Source: an uncultured Lachnospiraceae bacterium (GTDB lineage: Bacteria > Bacillota > Clostridia > Lachnospirales > Lachnospiraceae). From it: a stretch of 64,000 bases of DNA. A program made the position numbers and the translations under genes. Of the stretch, positions 35,923 through 44,217 are shown piece by piece (positions within the stretch are counted from its first letter, which is position 1; each line of letters begins with the position of its first letter). The notes under the pieces are model-generated. The model was not told where the DNA came from. It was given only the letters and a program-made list of their open reading frames with translations, and searched no databases. The stretch is taken from positions 1 to 64,000 of the forward strand of contig CAJUDH010000001.1 of assembly GCA_910584845.1 (NCBI GenBank), given 5' to 3'.

Positions 35923-36735
35923 TTAAACCGCCCCATGGCTGAACTGGATCATATTATAGGCACAAATCAGCATAATAGCCACCATCAGCCCTACAAACAG
36001 CCGGTTGACCATGTCCCCGTCCATCTTCTTATTGACCATACGCCCTGCCATGCCCCCCAGGATCCCCCCTCCGACCATTAAAGCCAGGGAATCAAGGCAA
36101 AACTCCGGCACCGTCCTTGTGGCCAGGGTATTTAACAGGCTGGTCATCTGGGAAAATAAAATAATGTATAAAGAATTTTGGGCCGCCGTCTTGGTATCCA
36201 TAGAGAAAAAATAAAACAGCACCACCAGGTTTATAGGGCCTCCGCCAATCCCTAAAAAGGAAGAGCAAATACCCAAAGCCAAGCCAATGGCGACACAGGC
36301 AGGAAGGGAAGTAACCCGGTGGGTTTTAACTTTATCCTTGTTCAGGGTATACACCATGGTGCCAAAAGTGATAACCAGCAGGCAAGCCGCCTGGACCGCA
36401 CCCACTTTGTCTTTATTGGGGAACAGGCCGGACAGATACTGGAACATCATCTTGCCTGCCACACCGCCGATGGCAGCCCCTACCGCCAGGGGGGTACCGG
36501 TCCTCATGTCTACCCGGGACTCCCGGCTCCGTTTGGCCTTGATCACGGAGTAGCAGGACATGGACAGCACCGTACAGCCGGAAAGGAAGCTGATGGCTGC
36601 CACGCTGAACACGCCAAGCGCGTCCAGCAGCGGTTTGATCAGCACACCGCCTCCGATCCCGCAGATTGCGCCGACTACCGATGCGCCGAAGCTGACGGCC
36701 AAAAAAATTAAATTATATAAAAAATACCCATCCAC
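35923..36735 (-). CDS. TauE/SafE-family sulfite/sulfonate exporter-like protein
   Basis: A 270-residue membrane protein with about eight segments in two halves. The first half has SVVGAICGIGGGVLIKP and the second SSFLGIGGGPINLVVLFYF, the paired glycine-rich motifs of the TauE/SafE family. Family members export sulfite, sulfoacetate or other anions. It lies between LarA-like and pgi; position in a sugar cluster makes export of a pathway by-product plausible, but the substrate is unknown. Confidence 0.87.
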   Translation of the reverse strand: MDGYFLYNLIFLAVSFGASVVGAICGIGGGVLIKPLLDALGVFSVAAISFLSGCTVLSMSCYSVIKAKRSRESRVDMRTGTPLAVGAAIGGVAGKMMFQYLSGLFPNKDKVGAVQAACLLVITFGTMVYTLNKDKVKTHRVTSLPACVAIGLALGICSSFLGIGGGPINLVVLFYFFSMDTKTAAQNSLYIILFSQMTSLLNTLATRTVPEFCLDSLALMVGGGILGGMAGRMVNKKMDGDMVNRLFVGLMVAIMLICAYNMIQFSHGAV

Positions 36736-36790
36736 GCCCCCGCCCTCCTCTTCGGCTTCTCATTCGCGCAAATTTTATATCACATTCCTT

Positions 36791-38227
36791 TTATTCTTTC
36801 ATCATCAGATGCACGGCGCCTAATTTGAACGTCTGGGGCAAAGCCAGGATATTGGGGTTGGGGCCTACCACCTTCTTTTTGGCGTCCTCTAAGGCTTCCT
36901 CAATGGTAGCCCGGGTCTTCAGCCCCATCCCCCTGGCATACCCCGGTTCCTGGGCCCCGCACAGGTATATGGCAGACGTATTCATCTCCGCAATATGGGC
37001 ACAGCTAATCATAGAAAATCCATGGAACGGATGGAACGCGTTGCCATAACGGTACTGGCGGATATACTCTTCATTGGTGGCAAAGTATTCCCCATACCGG
37101 TTCATATCCGGCAAAGTATTCATGTAATCTTTCTGGAACATTTCATACATTGCCCGGGTATACGGCCACAGCTCGTCATGGAAATATCCGTTGCAAATGG
37201 AAGCGCAGATAATCACGCATTGATCGCTCATAATCCGTTTATGGCGGATAACCTGGGCAGAAATGGCCTGCATCAACATTATGGGGTTGGTGCCCATACC
37301 CTCCCCATAATGGAAAAACTGGGGCATGCCAAAAATCATCACGTCATATTTTTTCTCCGCCCAGGGTACGTAAGTCCGCTTGTCCGCCATGACCCAGGAA
37401 TGAGGCTGCATAACCTTGGCATAGCCGCTGTTGATTTCAATTTGGCGGGAACGGGTATCCAATACGGCGTCACAACAGAAAAATTTCTTCCCCATGCATT
37501 CTTCCATATGCTGGCCGATCTCGTCAAACTTCGTCCTCATCAGGGAGGTGCCGCTTACCGGCGTAAAATCTTTGCGGTGCATCACCTCCGGCACATGGTG
37601 GGACGCAATGGAACGCCAATGGGTAATGCCCGTGGCGCAATGTTTGTAGCCGCCGGAGTAGCCGCCGTAAGGGTTGCCCTGGGTATGGCCGATCAAAATG
37701 GCAACGTCACTGTCATAAACATATTTATTCATCAAAACCGGGTCGCCCCGTTTTGTGGTGCCCAAGTCTACCAGATGGCTGTAGTCCTCACTGTCATGGT
37801 TTAAAATCTGATGGGTATGCCAAAACTCTTGAAACAGTTCTTCCCCCAATACCCCGCGGATCTCCTGTACCGTGTTCTTCCGGTGGAGCCCATTGGAACA
37901 GATCAGCAAAATATCTTTCTTCTCTACCCCCGCATCGTATAATTCCTGCAAAATCAATTGAATGGAAATTTTCCGGTGGGAAGTCGGCTGTTCCCCCCCC
38001 TTCACCCGGTCAGGGAATATAATCGTAACCTTAGACCCTTTGTGGGCCAGCCGGGACAAAGGTTCCATCCCCATGGGGTTGCGGATGGACTCCAACGTTT
38101 TTGCCTCCAGCTGGCTTTCCGGGATACATGGCGGATCCGCCACAGTCTCGCCGGGGATAAAAATATCGGTAGAGTCCGGAAGTTCTGCCGTCATCATCCC
38201 CTGCCCATATTCAAACGATACTTTCAT
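36791..38227 (-). CDS. LarA-like nickel-dependent racemase family protein (DUF2088)
   Basis: A 478-residue protein related to lactate racemase. The first domain has ICSNGLHRKNT (equivalent of the catalytic His loop), and the motif YSGGYKHCATGI carries the Lys that in LarA is bound to the nickel pincer cofactor; further His residues follow (SIASHH). LarA homologues act on several 2-hydroxy acids and sugar acids, not just lactate. It is 21 bp before tauE-like and 21 bp after the TIM gene. No larB, larC or larE cofactor genes are in the window. Confidence 0.82.
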   Translation of the reverse strand: MKVSFEYGQGMMTAELPDSTDIFIPGETVADPPCIPESQLEAKTLESIRNPMGMEPLSRLAHKGSKVTIIFPDRVKGGEQPTSHRKISIQLILQELYDAGVEKKDILLICSNGLHRKNTVQEIRGVLGEELFQEFWHTHQILNHDSEDYSHLVDLGTTKRGDPVLMNKYVYDSDVAILIGHTQGNPYGGYSGGYKHCATGITHWRSIASHHVPEVMHRKDFTPVSGTSLMRTKFDEIGQHMEECMGKKFFCCDAVLDTRSRQIEINSGYAKVMQPHSWVMADKRTYVPWAEKKYDVMIFGMPQFFHYGEGMGTNPIMLMQAISAQVIRHKRIMSDQCVIICASICNGYFHDELWPYTRAMYEMFQKDYMNTLPDMNRYGEYFATNEEYIRQYRYGNAFHPFHGFSMISCAHIAEMNTSAIYLCGAQEPGYARGMGLKTRATIEEALEDAKKKVVGPNPNILALPQTFKLGAVHLMMKE

Positions 38228-38248
38228 GGATTACCTCTCCTTCTTTCT

Positions 38249-39088
38249 TCACGCATGTTCCATATAAATGCGGATAATTTCCAAATATTCCTCCGGGTAA
38301 AACCCGATCTCCCCCTGGAACCGGGTCAATGCAATCAGCCCCCCGTCCATAACCGGGATAGACGCCAGCATCTGCGCGTTATCTGCCTTCAGGCCTCCGC
38401 CATACACCACATCCATGCCGCCGGTCACCTCTTTTATGAAGCAGCCTATTTTCGTTATATACTCGGAATCCGGCGGGGTTTTTCCCGGCCCGATGGCCCA
38501 GACAGGCTCATAGGCGATTACCACTTTCGCCTTGTCCACCCCAAAAAGCCCTGCCTCAAGCTGCCCCCTTAGCACTTCCTGCCACCGGGGCTGCTCTTCC
38601 ATAGACTCGCCGATACAGTACAGCACCTGAAGCCCGCTTTCCACAGCTTTTAAAATTTCCCGGTTTAGCAGGCGGTTTACCGCCGGCACGTCGGCCACAC
38701 CTGCCTCCGCCAAAATCCCCGCCAGATTCTTCCTCTCCTCACAATGGCCGATTATGGTGGTGGTGCACCCTATGGCTTTTACCGCATTGGCCGTGCGGCT
38801 GGTAGTAAAAGCGCCGAAATTGCCCCCTACCGCCGTATCCTCCCGGTGCACGCCCTGGCATCCAATCTGTAAAGGGCTGTCCTCACACAGGGCTTCCACT
38901 GCCGGAATCAGATGGGCTTCCGGAAAATACATGGCGAACTCCACTTTATCCCGCCCATACTCCTTTAACGCTTCTTGGGTCTGGCCCACAATGCTGCCCG
39001 CCCACTTTTCAATCGGTGCAATCCCGTTAACCCCGCCAAGGGCCTTGGGAATATCAAACCGTTTTAAATTCAAATAAATATGTTTCAT
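38249..39088 (-). CDS. triosephosphate isomerase paralogue with altered phosphate loops
   Basis: A 279-residue TIM-barrel protein clearly of the TIM family. The catalytic residues are kept: Asn7/Lys9 in LNLKRF, His115 in IIGHCEER, Glu194 in AYEPVWAIGPGKT. The loops that bind phosphate differ: loop 7 is YGGGLKADNA (Gly for Ser), and the loop-8 double glycine is replaced (DGGLIALTRF, residues 248-257). It therefore probably does not use the ordinary triose phosphates. TIM paralogues such as EryH act on tetrulose phosphates in sugar-alcohol pathways, one possible analogy. It lies 21 bp upstream of larA-like. Confidence 0.85.
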   Translation of the reverse strand: MKHIYLNLKRFDIPKALGGVNGIAPIEKWAGSIVGQTQEALKEYGRDKVEFAMYFPEAHLIPAVEALCEDSPLQIGCQGVHREDTAVGGNFGAFTTSRTANAVKAIGCTTTIIGHCEERKNLAGILAEAGVADVPAVNRLLNREILKAVESGLQVLYCIGESMEEQPRWQEVLRGQLEAGLFGVDKAKVVIAYEPVWAIGPGKTPPDSEYITKIGCFIKEVTGGMDVVYGGGLKADNAQMLASIPVMDGGLIALTRFQGEIGFYPEEYLEIIRIYMEHA

Positions 39089-39105
39089 CTTTATCCCCCA
39101 TCTGC

Positions 39106-40323
39106 CTATTCCGGTACATCCTCCCTGTTATTTGCGCCATTGTTTTCCTGTTCATACAATTCCTGAAAATCCATGTACTCCCATGTCCTTTCCCCGATCA
39201 AGGGCCGGCACCATTTCACAAATGCCTCGGTTACGTCGTTCCCCCGTTGGTTTATGTATTCCTCCGGAAGGATCCGTTCATAGAGCATCACTTCTTTAAT
39301 AGGGATCATACGGATCTGCATCCGGTAAGGGCTATCCGCCGCCTCGTCCCGGATAAACCCAACCATCACGCCGCTTTGGCCTCCCATAGCGGCCCTTAAA
39401 GCCTCCCGGCCTGCCAGCACGGCCTCTTCCCGGTCCACCGGGGACTGGAGGGCTACGGACGCCCTTCCGCATATGCCAGGTTTTTCGCTCCTTGCCTTGA
39501 CCCCCAGCTTCCGGATAACCAAATTGGCCAAATAGGCGCTGACGTCCCCGTAATAAACGGACCTGCCGCTGGTAAATATAGGCGGGACAATCGGCTTTCC
39601 TTCCTCGTCCTTCAACCCTTCGCTAACTACCACCACCACGCCGCCTTTTTCCTCGTAGAGCTTTTTAACGTCTTCCAGGAATTCCTCTTCATGAAACGGC
39701 CTTTCGGGCAGGTAAATCAAATGGGGGGCATCCCCCGGCTTCTTCCGCGCCAACGCCGACGCTGCGGTAATCCATCCGGCGTTGCGCCCCATAGCCTCCA
39801 TTACGCATACATGGATGGGAAGGCCTTTCACGTCCATGCCTACTTCCGCCGTAGTTTCTGCCATATACCGGGCAGCGCTTGCAAACCCTGGGGTATGGTC
39901 CGTAATAGCAATATCGTTGTCTATGGTTTTGGGGATCCCTACCACAAAAATCCCTGCACCTTTACAAGCTTCATAAACCTTCCCACAGGTATCCATGGTG
40001 CCGTTTCCGCCGTTAAACAGCACATATTTTATTTGATGCTTTTGGAAAATGCCCACCATGGCCTTATAATCATCCGCTTCCAAAGCATACCGGGAAGAAC
40101 CGATGGCCGTGGACGGCGTAGCCAGCAAAAGCCTCAATTTCTCCCGGGGATATTTCATCAAGTCCAGGAAACGCTCCTTTAGGATGGCCTCGCTCCCCCC
40201 GATCGCCCCGTACACGCACCCGATCTTCCCGCTGGCCCTTGCTTCCTCAATCACCCCGTAAAGGGAAGCGTTAATCACCGCAGTCGGCCCCCCGCCGTGT
40301 ACTACCAATACATTTTCAGCCAA
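39106..40323 (-). CDS. 6-phosphofructokinase, probable PPi-dependent clade
   Basis: A 405-residue phosphofructokinase-family enzyme. Substrate and catalytic motifs: GGGPTAVINASL near the N-terminus, PKTIDNDIAITDHTPG and MEAMGRNAGWIT in the middle. PKTIDND is usual for pyrophosphate-dependent enzymes, but the donor loop reads GGNGT rather than GGDD, so donor choice is uncertain. Relatives act on fructose 6-phosphate or sedoheptulose 7-phosphate. It lies 17 bp before the TIM paralogue and 49 bp after the unknown ORF. Confidence 0.88.
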   Translation of the reverse strand: MAENVLVVHGGGPTAVINASLYGVIEEARASGKIGCVYGAIGGSEAILKERFLDLMKYPREKLRLLLATPSTAIGSSRYALEADDYKAMVGIFQKHQIKYVLFNGGNGTMDTCGKVYEACKGAGIFVVGIPKTIDNDIAITDHTPGFASAARYMAETTAEVGMDVKGLPIHVCVMEAMGRNAGWITAASALARKKPGDAPHLIYLPERPFHEEEFLEDVKKLYEEKGGVVVVVSEGLKDEEGKPIVPPIFTSGRSVYYGDVSAYLANLVIRKLGVKARSEKPGICGRASVALQSPVDREEAVLAGREALRAAMGGQSGVMVGFIRDEAADSPYRMQIRMIPIKEVMLYERILPEEYINQRGNDVTEAFVKWCRPLIGERTWEYMDFQELYEQENNGANNREDVPE

Positions 40324-40372
40324 ACCATGCCTCCTCTCCCGGAGCGGCCGCGCGCCCCGTATCGCCTTGCAC

Positions 40373-41383
40373 CTATTCTACCACGTTTCCCCCAATTTTT
40401 GCGTAATTTTTACTCAAACGTTTGTTTTTAAAAATATTGGTATGGGGGCTCGCTTGCTCCAAAATAGCACAGGCTTTTTCAAAAATTTCAAGGATCATGT
40501 TTTCCTGCTGCATCCTGGCCAACTTTTCACGTTCTTGTTCCGCCCCTCCCGCGGGGAGGGATTCCATAGAATGGCGGCGGATATTTCCAATATCAATTTT
40601 CGTCCCGTTAAAAATGTAAGTATTTACCTGCTCCCCCGGCAACGTAGTGCACCAGTCCAAAAAATCAATGCACCGGGAATAGGAATCTATCATATTTCTA
40701 AGCTGCGAAAACACATGCGCCGGCAGCTGCCACTCCTTTTCTTCCCGTTTCACTCCCCTGCAGTATTCCGTATAAACAAGGAGCCCGTCCCCGTCTACCA
40801 TTACCGACCGCCCGATTTGGCCCATACCCGGCCATCCCCCTGCAGGTTCCAATGCCCAGCCATAAACAATATCCGAAAACTCCTGGTTTTCCTTGCCGTC
40901 CAAATAGCTGATAAAGTGCCGGTTTAATTCCCGGTTGTACTTCGCGTAATCATATACCTCAAACAAGTCCCATTCATATATCCCGTCCGTAAAATACAAA
41001 TTCGGCGAACTGAACACTTCCCGGGTACATATATCTATCACGGGCTCGTTTTTATATCCGTAGGACTGGAAGCTGTTTAAATAGGCTAAAACCCTTTTTT
41101 GCCCACAGCCGCCACATCCTTTTTCCAACAGGTCTTTCTTTTCCTGCTCACTCATATCCACAGGCTTGTTCCGGCATGAAAGGCTTCCCCTTGCGCCTTC
41201 GCGCCGCCTCCCCCCCTTTAGGGCACCCCATATATTGGCAAACAAGCTTCTGCGGCCTACATCCCTCTTCCGGTCAGCAATATCAGCGGATTCTTCCTCG
41301 CGGTGCAAGTTTTTCATTGTGTCAACATACTTGTAAAACGAGCTGTCCATGATACGCTTCCTTTCCATAAACAGTAATTCCAT
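40373..41383 (-). CDS. protein of unknown function in the catabolic island
   Basis: A 336-residue soluble protein; an internal start at 41350 (MDSSFYKYVDTMK) is also possible, and both have a purine-rich sequence upstream. Visible features: a charged N-terminus, a Cys cluster GCGGCGQKR (about residues 88-96), Tyr/Trp-rich middle (YEWDLFEVYDYAKYNRELN), no signal peptide and no membrane segment. No known family is recognised. Its position, 12 bp after nagA and 49 bp before the phosphofructokinase gene, suggests a role in the same pathway or its control. Confidence 0.6.
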   Translation of the reverse strand: MELLFMERKRIMDSSFYKYVDTMKNLHREEESADIADRKRDVGRRSLFANIWGALKGGRRREGARGSLSCRNKPVDMSEQEKKDLLEKGCGGCGQKRVLAYLNSFQSYGYKNEPVIDICTREVFSSPNLYFTDGIYEWDLFEVYDYAKYNRELNRHFISYLDGKENQEFSDIVYGWALEPAGGWPGMGQIGRSVMVDGDGLLVYTEYCRGVKREEKEWQLPAHVFSQLRNMIDSYSRCIDFLDWCTTLPGEQVNTYIFNGTKIDIGNIRRHSMESLPAGGAEQEREKLARMQQENMILEIFEKACAILEQASPHTNIFKNKRLSKNYAKIGGNVVE

Positions 41384-41395
41384 ATTGAAATTCCC

Positions 41396-42553
41396 CTACT
41401 CATCCACAAACACTGTTTTCCCTTTTACAATTGTCCTACATACCTTACACTTGTCATCCAGCACCGCCAGGTTTGCTTCCTTCCCCTCATCAATCGACCC
41501 AACCTGGCCATAAACCCCCATAAGCTTAGCCGGGTTTTCTGTCAAAAGGGGGATTACCTCCTCCAATGGCTTCCCTGTAAATTCCAGCAGATTTAGCAGC
41601 GCCTGGCCGGTTGTCAACGTACTCCCGGCCCGGCCGCCGCCTGACGCCAGCTTGGCGTCCCCGTCTACCACTACCACGTCGTTTACCCCAAGTTTATAGT
41701 TGCCATCCGCAAGGCCGGCCGCCATAATCGAGTCTGTGACCGCAACCACCCGGTCCATACCCTTGGTTTTTAAAATCAAACGGACAGTCCCCGGGTGGAG
41801 GTGCCTGCCATCGCTGATCACTTCACAATATACCTCGTCGTCTTCCAGCACCGCCCCCCAGATCGCCGGGGCGTGCTGGTGCAGCAGCTTCATGGCATTC
41901 CCTGTATGGGTGGAGGCCATGGCCCCCTTGGCAATGGCTTCCCTCGCCGTTCCATAGTCCGCCCCCGAATGCCCGATCGCCACTACCATACCCAGCTTTC
42001 GGATCTCCGGGATAAAATCCACCATCCCTTCCAGTTCCGGGGAAACCGTAATATAGCGTATATCCCCGCCTGCTGCCTGCTGGTACTCTTTCAGCAGCTC
42101 CAAATTTGGTTTTTTCTGCAGCAGGTGCTCCGGCATAGCCCCCTTGTATTCCGAAGCCAAAAACGGCCCTTCCAGATGGATCCCCAAAAGCTGCGCCCCT
42201 TGGTGCCCCATTTCCTTCCAGCGGTTATATTGCTCCATACACCAAAGCGTCTGCTCCCGGGTATCGGTCAATACCGACGCCAACCATCCCGTCGTGCCCT
42301 GGCTGGCCTGAAAACGGCAGATTTCTTCCAAACCTTTTGCATCTGCACCGTTTACGTCAACACCTGCCCCGCCATGGGTATGCACGTCCAAAAAGCCAGG
42401 GACCACCCTTTTTCCGTCCAGCTCCACCAGGCAGGCGCCTTCCGCCCCTATCTCCTTCCCGATTTCAATAATGGCCGAATCCTCTATCAGAATATCCCGG
42501 ACAATAAAACTGTGGTTCCGGTATACGTTTCCGCCTTTTAATAATGTCCTCAT
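41396..42553 (-). CDS. nagA: N-acetylglucosamine-6-phosphate deacetylase family protein
   Basis: A 385-residue amidohydrolase. The start MRTLLKGGNVYRNHSF has AAGGAG 10 bp upstream. Metal and catalytic motifs: PGFLDVHTHGGAGVD (first His pair), HLEGPFL (bridging Glu region), GHSGADYG and STHTGNAM (His ligands), and AVTDSIMAAG with the catalytic Asp. It should remove acetyl from GlcNAc-6-P or a related amino-sugar phosphate. It lies 41 bp after the NagB-like gene. Confidence 0.9.
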   Translation of the reverse strand: MRTLLKGGNVYRNHSFIVRDILIEDSAIIEIGKEIGAEGACLVELDGKRVVPGFLDVHTHGGAGVDVNGADAKGLEEICRFQASQGTTGWLASVLTDTREQTLWCMEQYNRWKEMGHQGAQLLGIHLEGPFLASEYKGAMPEHLLQKKPNLELLKEYQQAAGGDIRYITVSPELEGMVDFIPEIRKLGMVVAIGHSGADYGTAREAIAKGAMASTHTGNAMKLLHQHAPAIWGAVLEDDEVYCEVISDGRHLHPGTVRLILKTKGMDRVVAVTDSIMAAGLADGNYKLGVNDVVVVDGDAKLASGGGRAGSTLTTGQALLNLLEFTGKPLEEVIPLLTENPAKLMGVYGQVGSIDEGKEANLAVLDDKCKVCRTIVKGKTVFVDE

Positions 42554-42594
42554 TCTGCTTTTTCTCCTTCCCTCCATCGGCCCCCGTCATGCCC

Positions 42595-43413
42595 CTAATC
42601 CAGCCGTGCCACAAAATCAGTAAACGTTATGGTAATATCCGGGTGGCTTTGCAGCAGGCTTACCGGGAACATGGCCGTAGCCTGGCCGTACCCGGCCCTG
42701 CGCACCACTGCCCGGTGCCAGTTGCGGAAACATCCCAGGCGGATTTTCCTTGCATGGGCGATCTCGTTCATCCCAATGGTCACGCAATAATGTGGCATAT
42801 CCTCCAGGGCGCCCTGGAAGTCGCCGATAGCGTTGGCTGCCCGGGTTTCCGGGCTAATGGCCAATACCCGGGTCTTCTGGGCCAGAAATTCCGCTCCGCT
42901 TAACGAACCGTCCGCTTCGTTAAAAGCCACATGGCCGTTGATCCCGATCCCTCCGAATGCTACATCCACCCCGCCCAGCCGGTCAATCAGTTCCGGGACA
43001 TATTCCACCTGGTTCGGGTCCGGGAACACCCGTTGATCCGGCGGCATCGCCAATTCCGGCCGGATCCGGGAATATACCGCCCGCTCCATAAACCCCCGGA
43101 AGCTGAGGGGATGGTCCATGGGCAGCCACTGCCGGCTGTCATCCAGGTATTCATCCATATTGATGAACCAAACGTTTTCCAGGCTGACCCCTTTTTCATT
43201 CACCTCCTCAACGAAAAACGGGTACTGCCCAACCGGCCCCACCGGGCAAATGAACACGGTTTTCTCCCCCCTTGCGTTATGGTTCCGGATCTCCTGTACC
43301 ATCTGGCCGGCCATCTGCCGGAATACGGCCTGGTCATTTTCCAGGCAATACAGCGGCATTTTCGGTGCCGCCAAAAGCTGGCTTTTGTCATAGCTATAAT
43401 ATTCATGCCTCAT
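42595..43413 (-). CDS. glucosamine-6-phosphate deaminase-like protein (NagB family)
   Basis: The 272-residue start MRHEYYSYDKSQLL has GGAGG 7 bp upstream. NagB hallmarks are present: FINMDEYLDDS (catalytic Asp), GGIGINGHVAFNEADGS (His-Glu dyad). The N-terminus and C-terminus (DITITFTDFVARLD) diverge from standard NagB, so the substrate may be another amino-sugar phosphate. It is first in a deaminase-deacetylase pair, with nagA just downstream and the response regulator just upstream. Confidence 0.85.
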   Translation of the reverse strand: MRHEYYSYDKSQLLAAPKMPLYCLENDQAVFRQMAGQMVQEIRNHNARGEKTVFICPVGPVGQYPFFVEEVNEKGVSLENVWFINMDEYLDDSRQWLPMDHPLSFRGFMERAVYSRIRPELAMPPDQRVFPDPNQVEYVPELIDRLGGVDVAFGGIGINGHVAFNEADGSLSGAEFLAQKTRVLAISPETRAANAIGDFQGALEDMPHYCVTIGMNEIAHARKIRLGCFRNWHRAVVRRAGYGQATAMFPVSLLQSHPDITITFTDFVARLD

Positions 43414-43454
43414 ATGCTTTCCTCCGTTTCCCGCCCCATACACAGAAAACCCTT

Positions 43455-44123
43455 TTACCGGAAGAGGTGGGAAATATTTAATTCTTGAATCATCACCACA
43501 ATCTCCTTGGTCCTTGCACAGCCAAACTTCCTTAGCAATCCTTTGATCTGGGTCTTAACCGTAATCATTTCCACGCACCGGATCTGGGCAATCTCCCTGA
43601 CCTTTTTCCCTTCCAGCAGAAGCTTCACCAGCTCCCTCTCTGCCGTCGTCAGCTGAGACACGTTATTGATAAAAAACATCAGGCTCTTTTCCGAACGCTG
43701 CAGACGGCTGTATTCCCTCATCACCGTTTCCTGGATCCGGGCCTCCATTACCGGTTTGCCTGCATAAGCGTTCCGTATATGGTTTAAAAGCTCTTCCTCG
43801 GAACATCCTTTCACCACATAATCTACCGCCCCTGTCCCCATGGCGGCAATGATGACGGAATTTGTCTCATGGACGGTCAAAAAAACCACTTTCTGCTCCG
43901 GGTTCCTCTCCCGGATCTGTTCCGTCGCGACAATGCCCGCATTTACCGTCTCCATCTCGATGTCCATCAAAATAATATCGGCCTGCTCTTTCCTGGCATG
44001 TTCCACGGCCGCCTGGCCGCTGGACACCTGCCATGCCACCTCCATGTCCCCCTGCCGCCCTATCAGCTCACACAAATCCTCTCGGATCAGGTCAAAATCC
44101 TCTACAACTGCCACTTGGATCAT
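43455..44123 (-). CDS. response regulator, LuxR/NarL type
   Basis: A 222-residue protein from MIQVAVVEDFDLIRED. The receiver has the acidic pocket (VVEDFD), the phosphorylated Asp in IILMDIEME, Thr in FLTVHE and Lys in YVVKG. The C-terminal HTH (LTTAERELVKLLLEGKKVREIA) is of the LuxR class. It follows the histidine kinase gene by about 95 bp and is followed by the NagB-like gene, so it probably controls the island. Confidence 0.9.
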   Translation of the reverse strand: MIQVAVVEDFDLIREDLCELIGRQGDMEVAWQVSSGQAAVEHARKEQADIILMDIEMETVNAGIVATEQIRERNPEQKVVFLTVHETNSVIIAAMGTGAVDYVVKGCSEEELLNHIRNAYAGKPVMEARIQETVMREYSRLQRSEKSLMFFINNVSQLTTAERELVKLLLEGKKVREIAQIRCVEMITVKTQIKGLLRKFGCARTKEIVVMIQELNISHLFR

Positions 44124-44217
44124 TTTATATCTCTCTTTCTTGCTGGCAATAACCATTCAAAACTTTTGTTATTACCACTGCCTGCCATCCGCCGCCATGG
44201 GCTATGGATGGCAACCC

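Noticed and set aside
40415..40424. CAAACGTTTG palindrome, same as the LacI-type site at 48973
   Set aside because: It lies inside the end of a coding region with no promoter nearby; a 10-bp palindrome can occur by chance.
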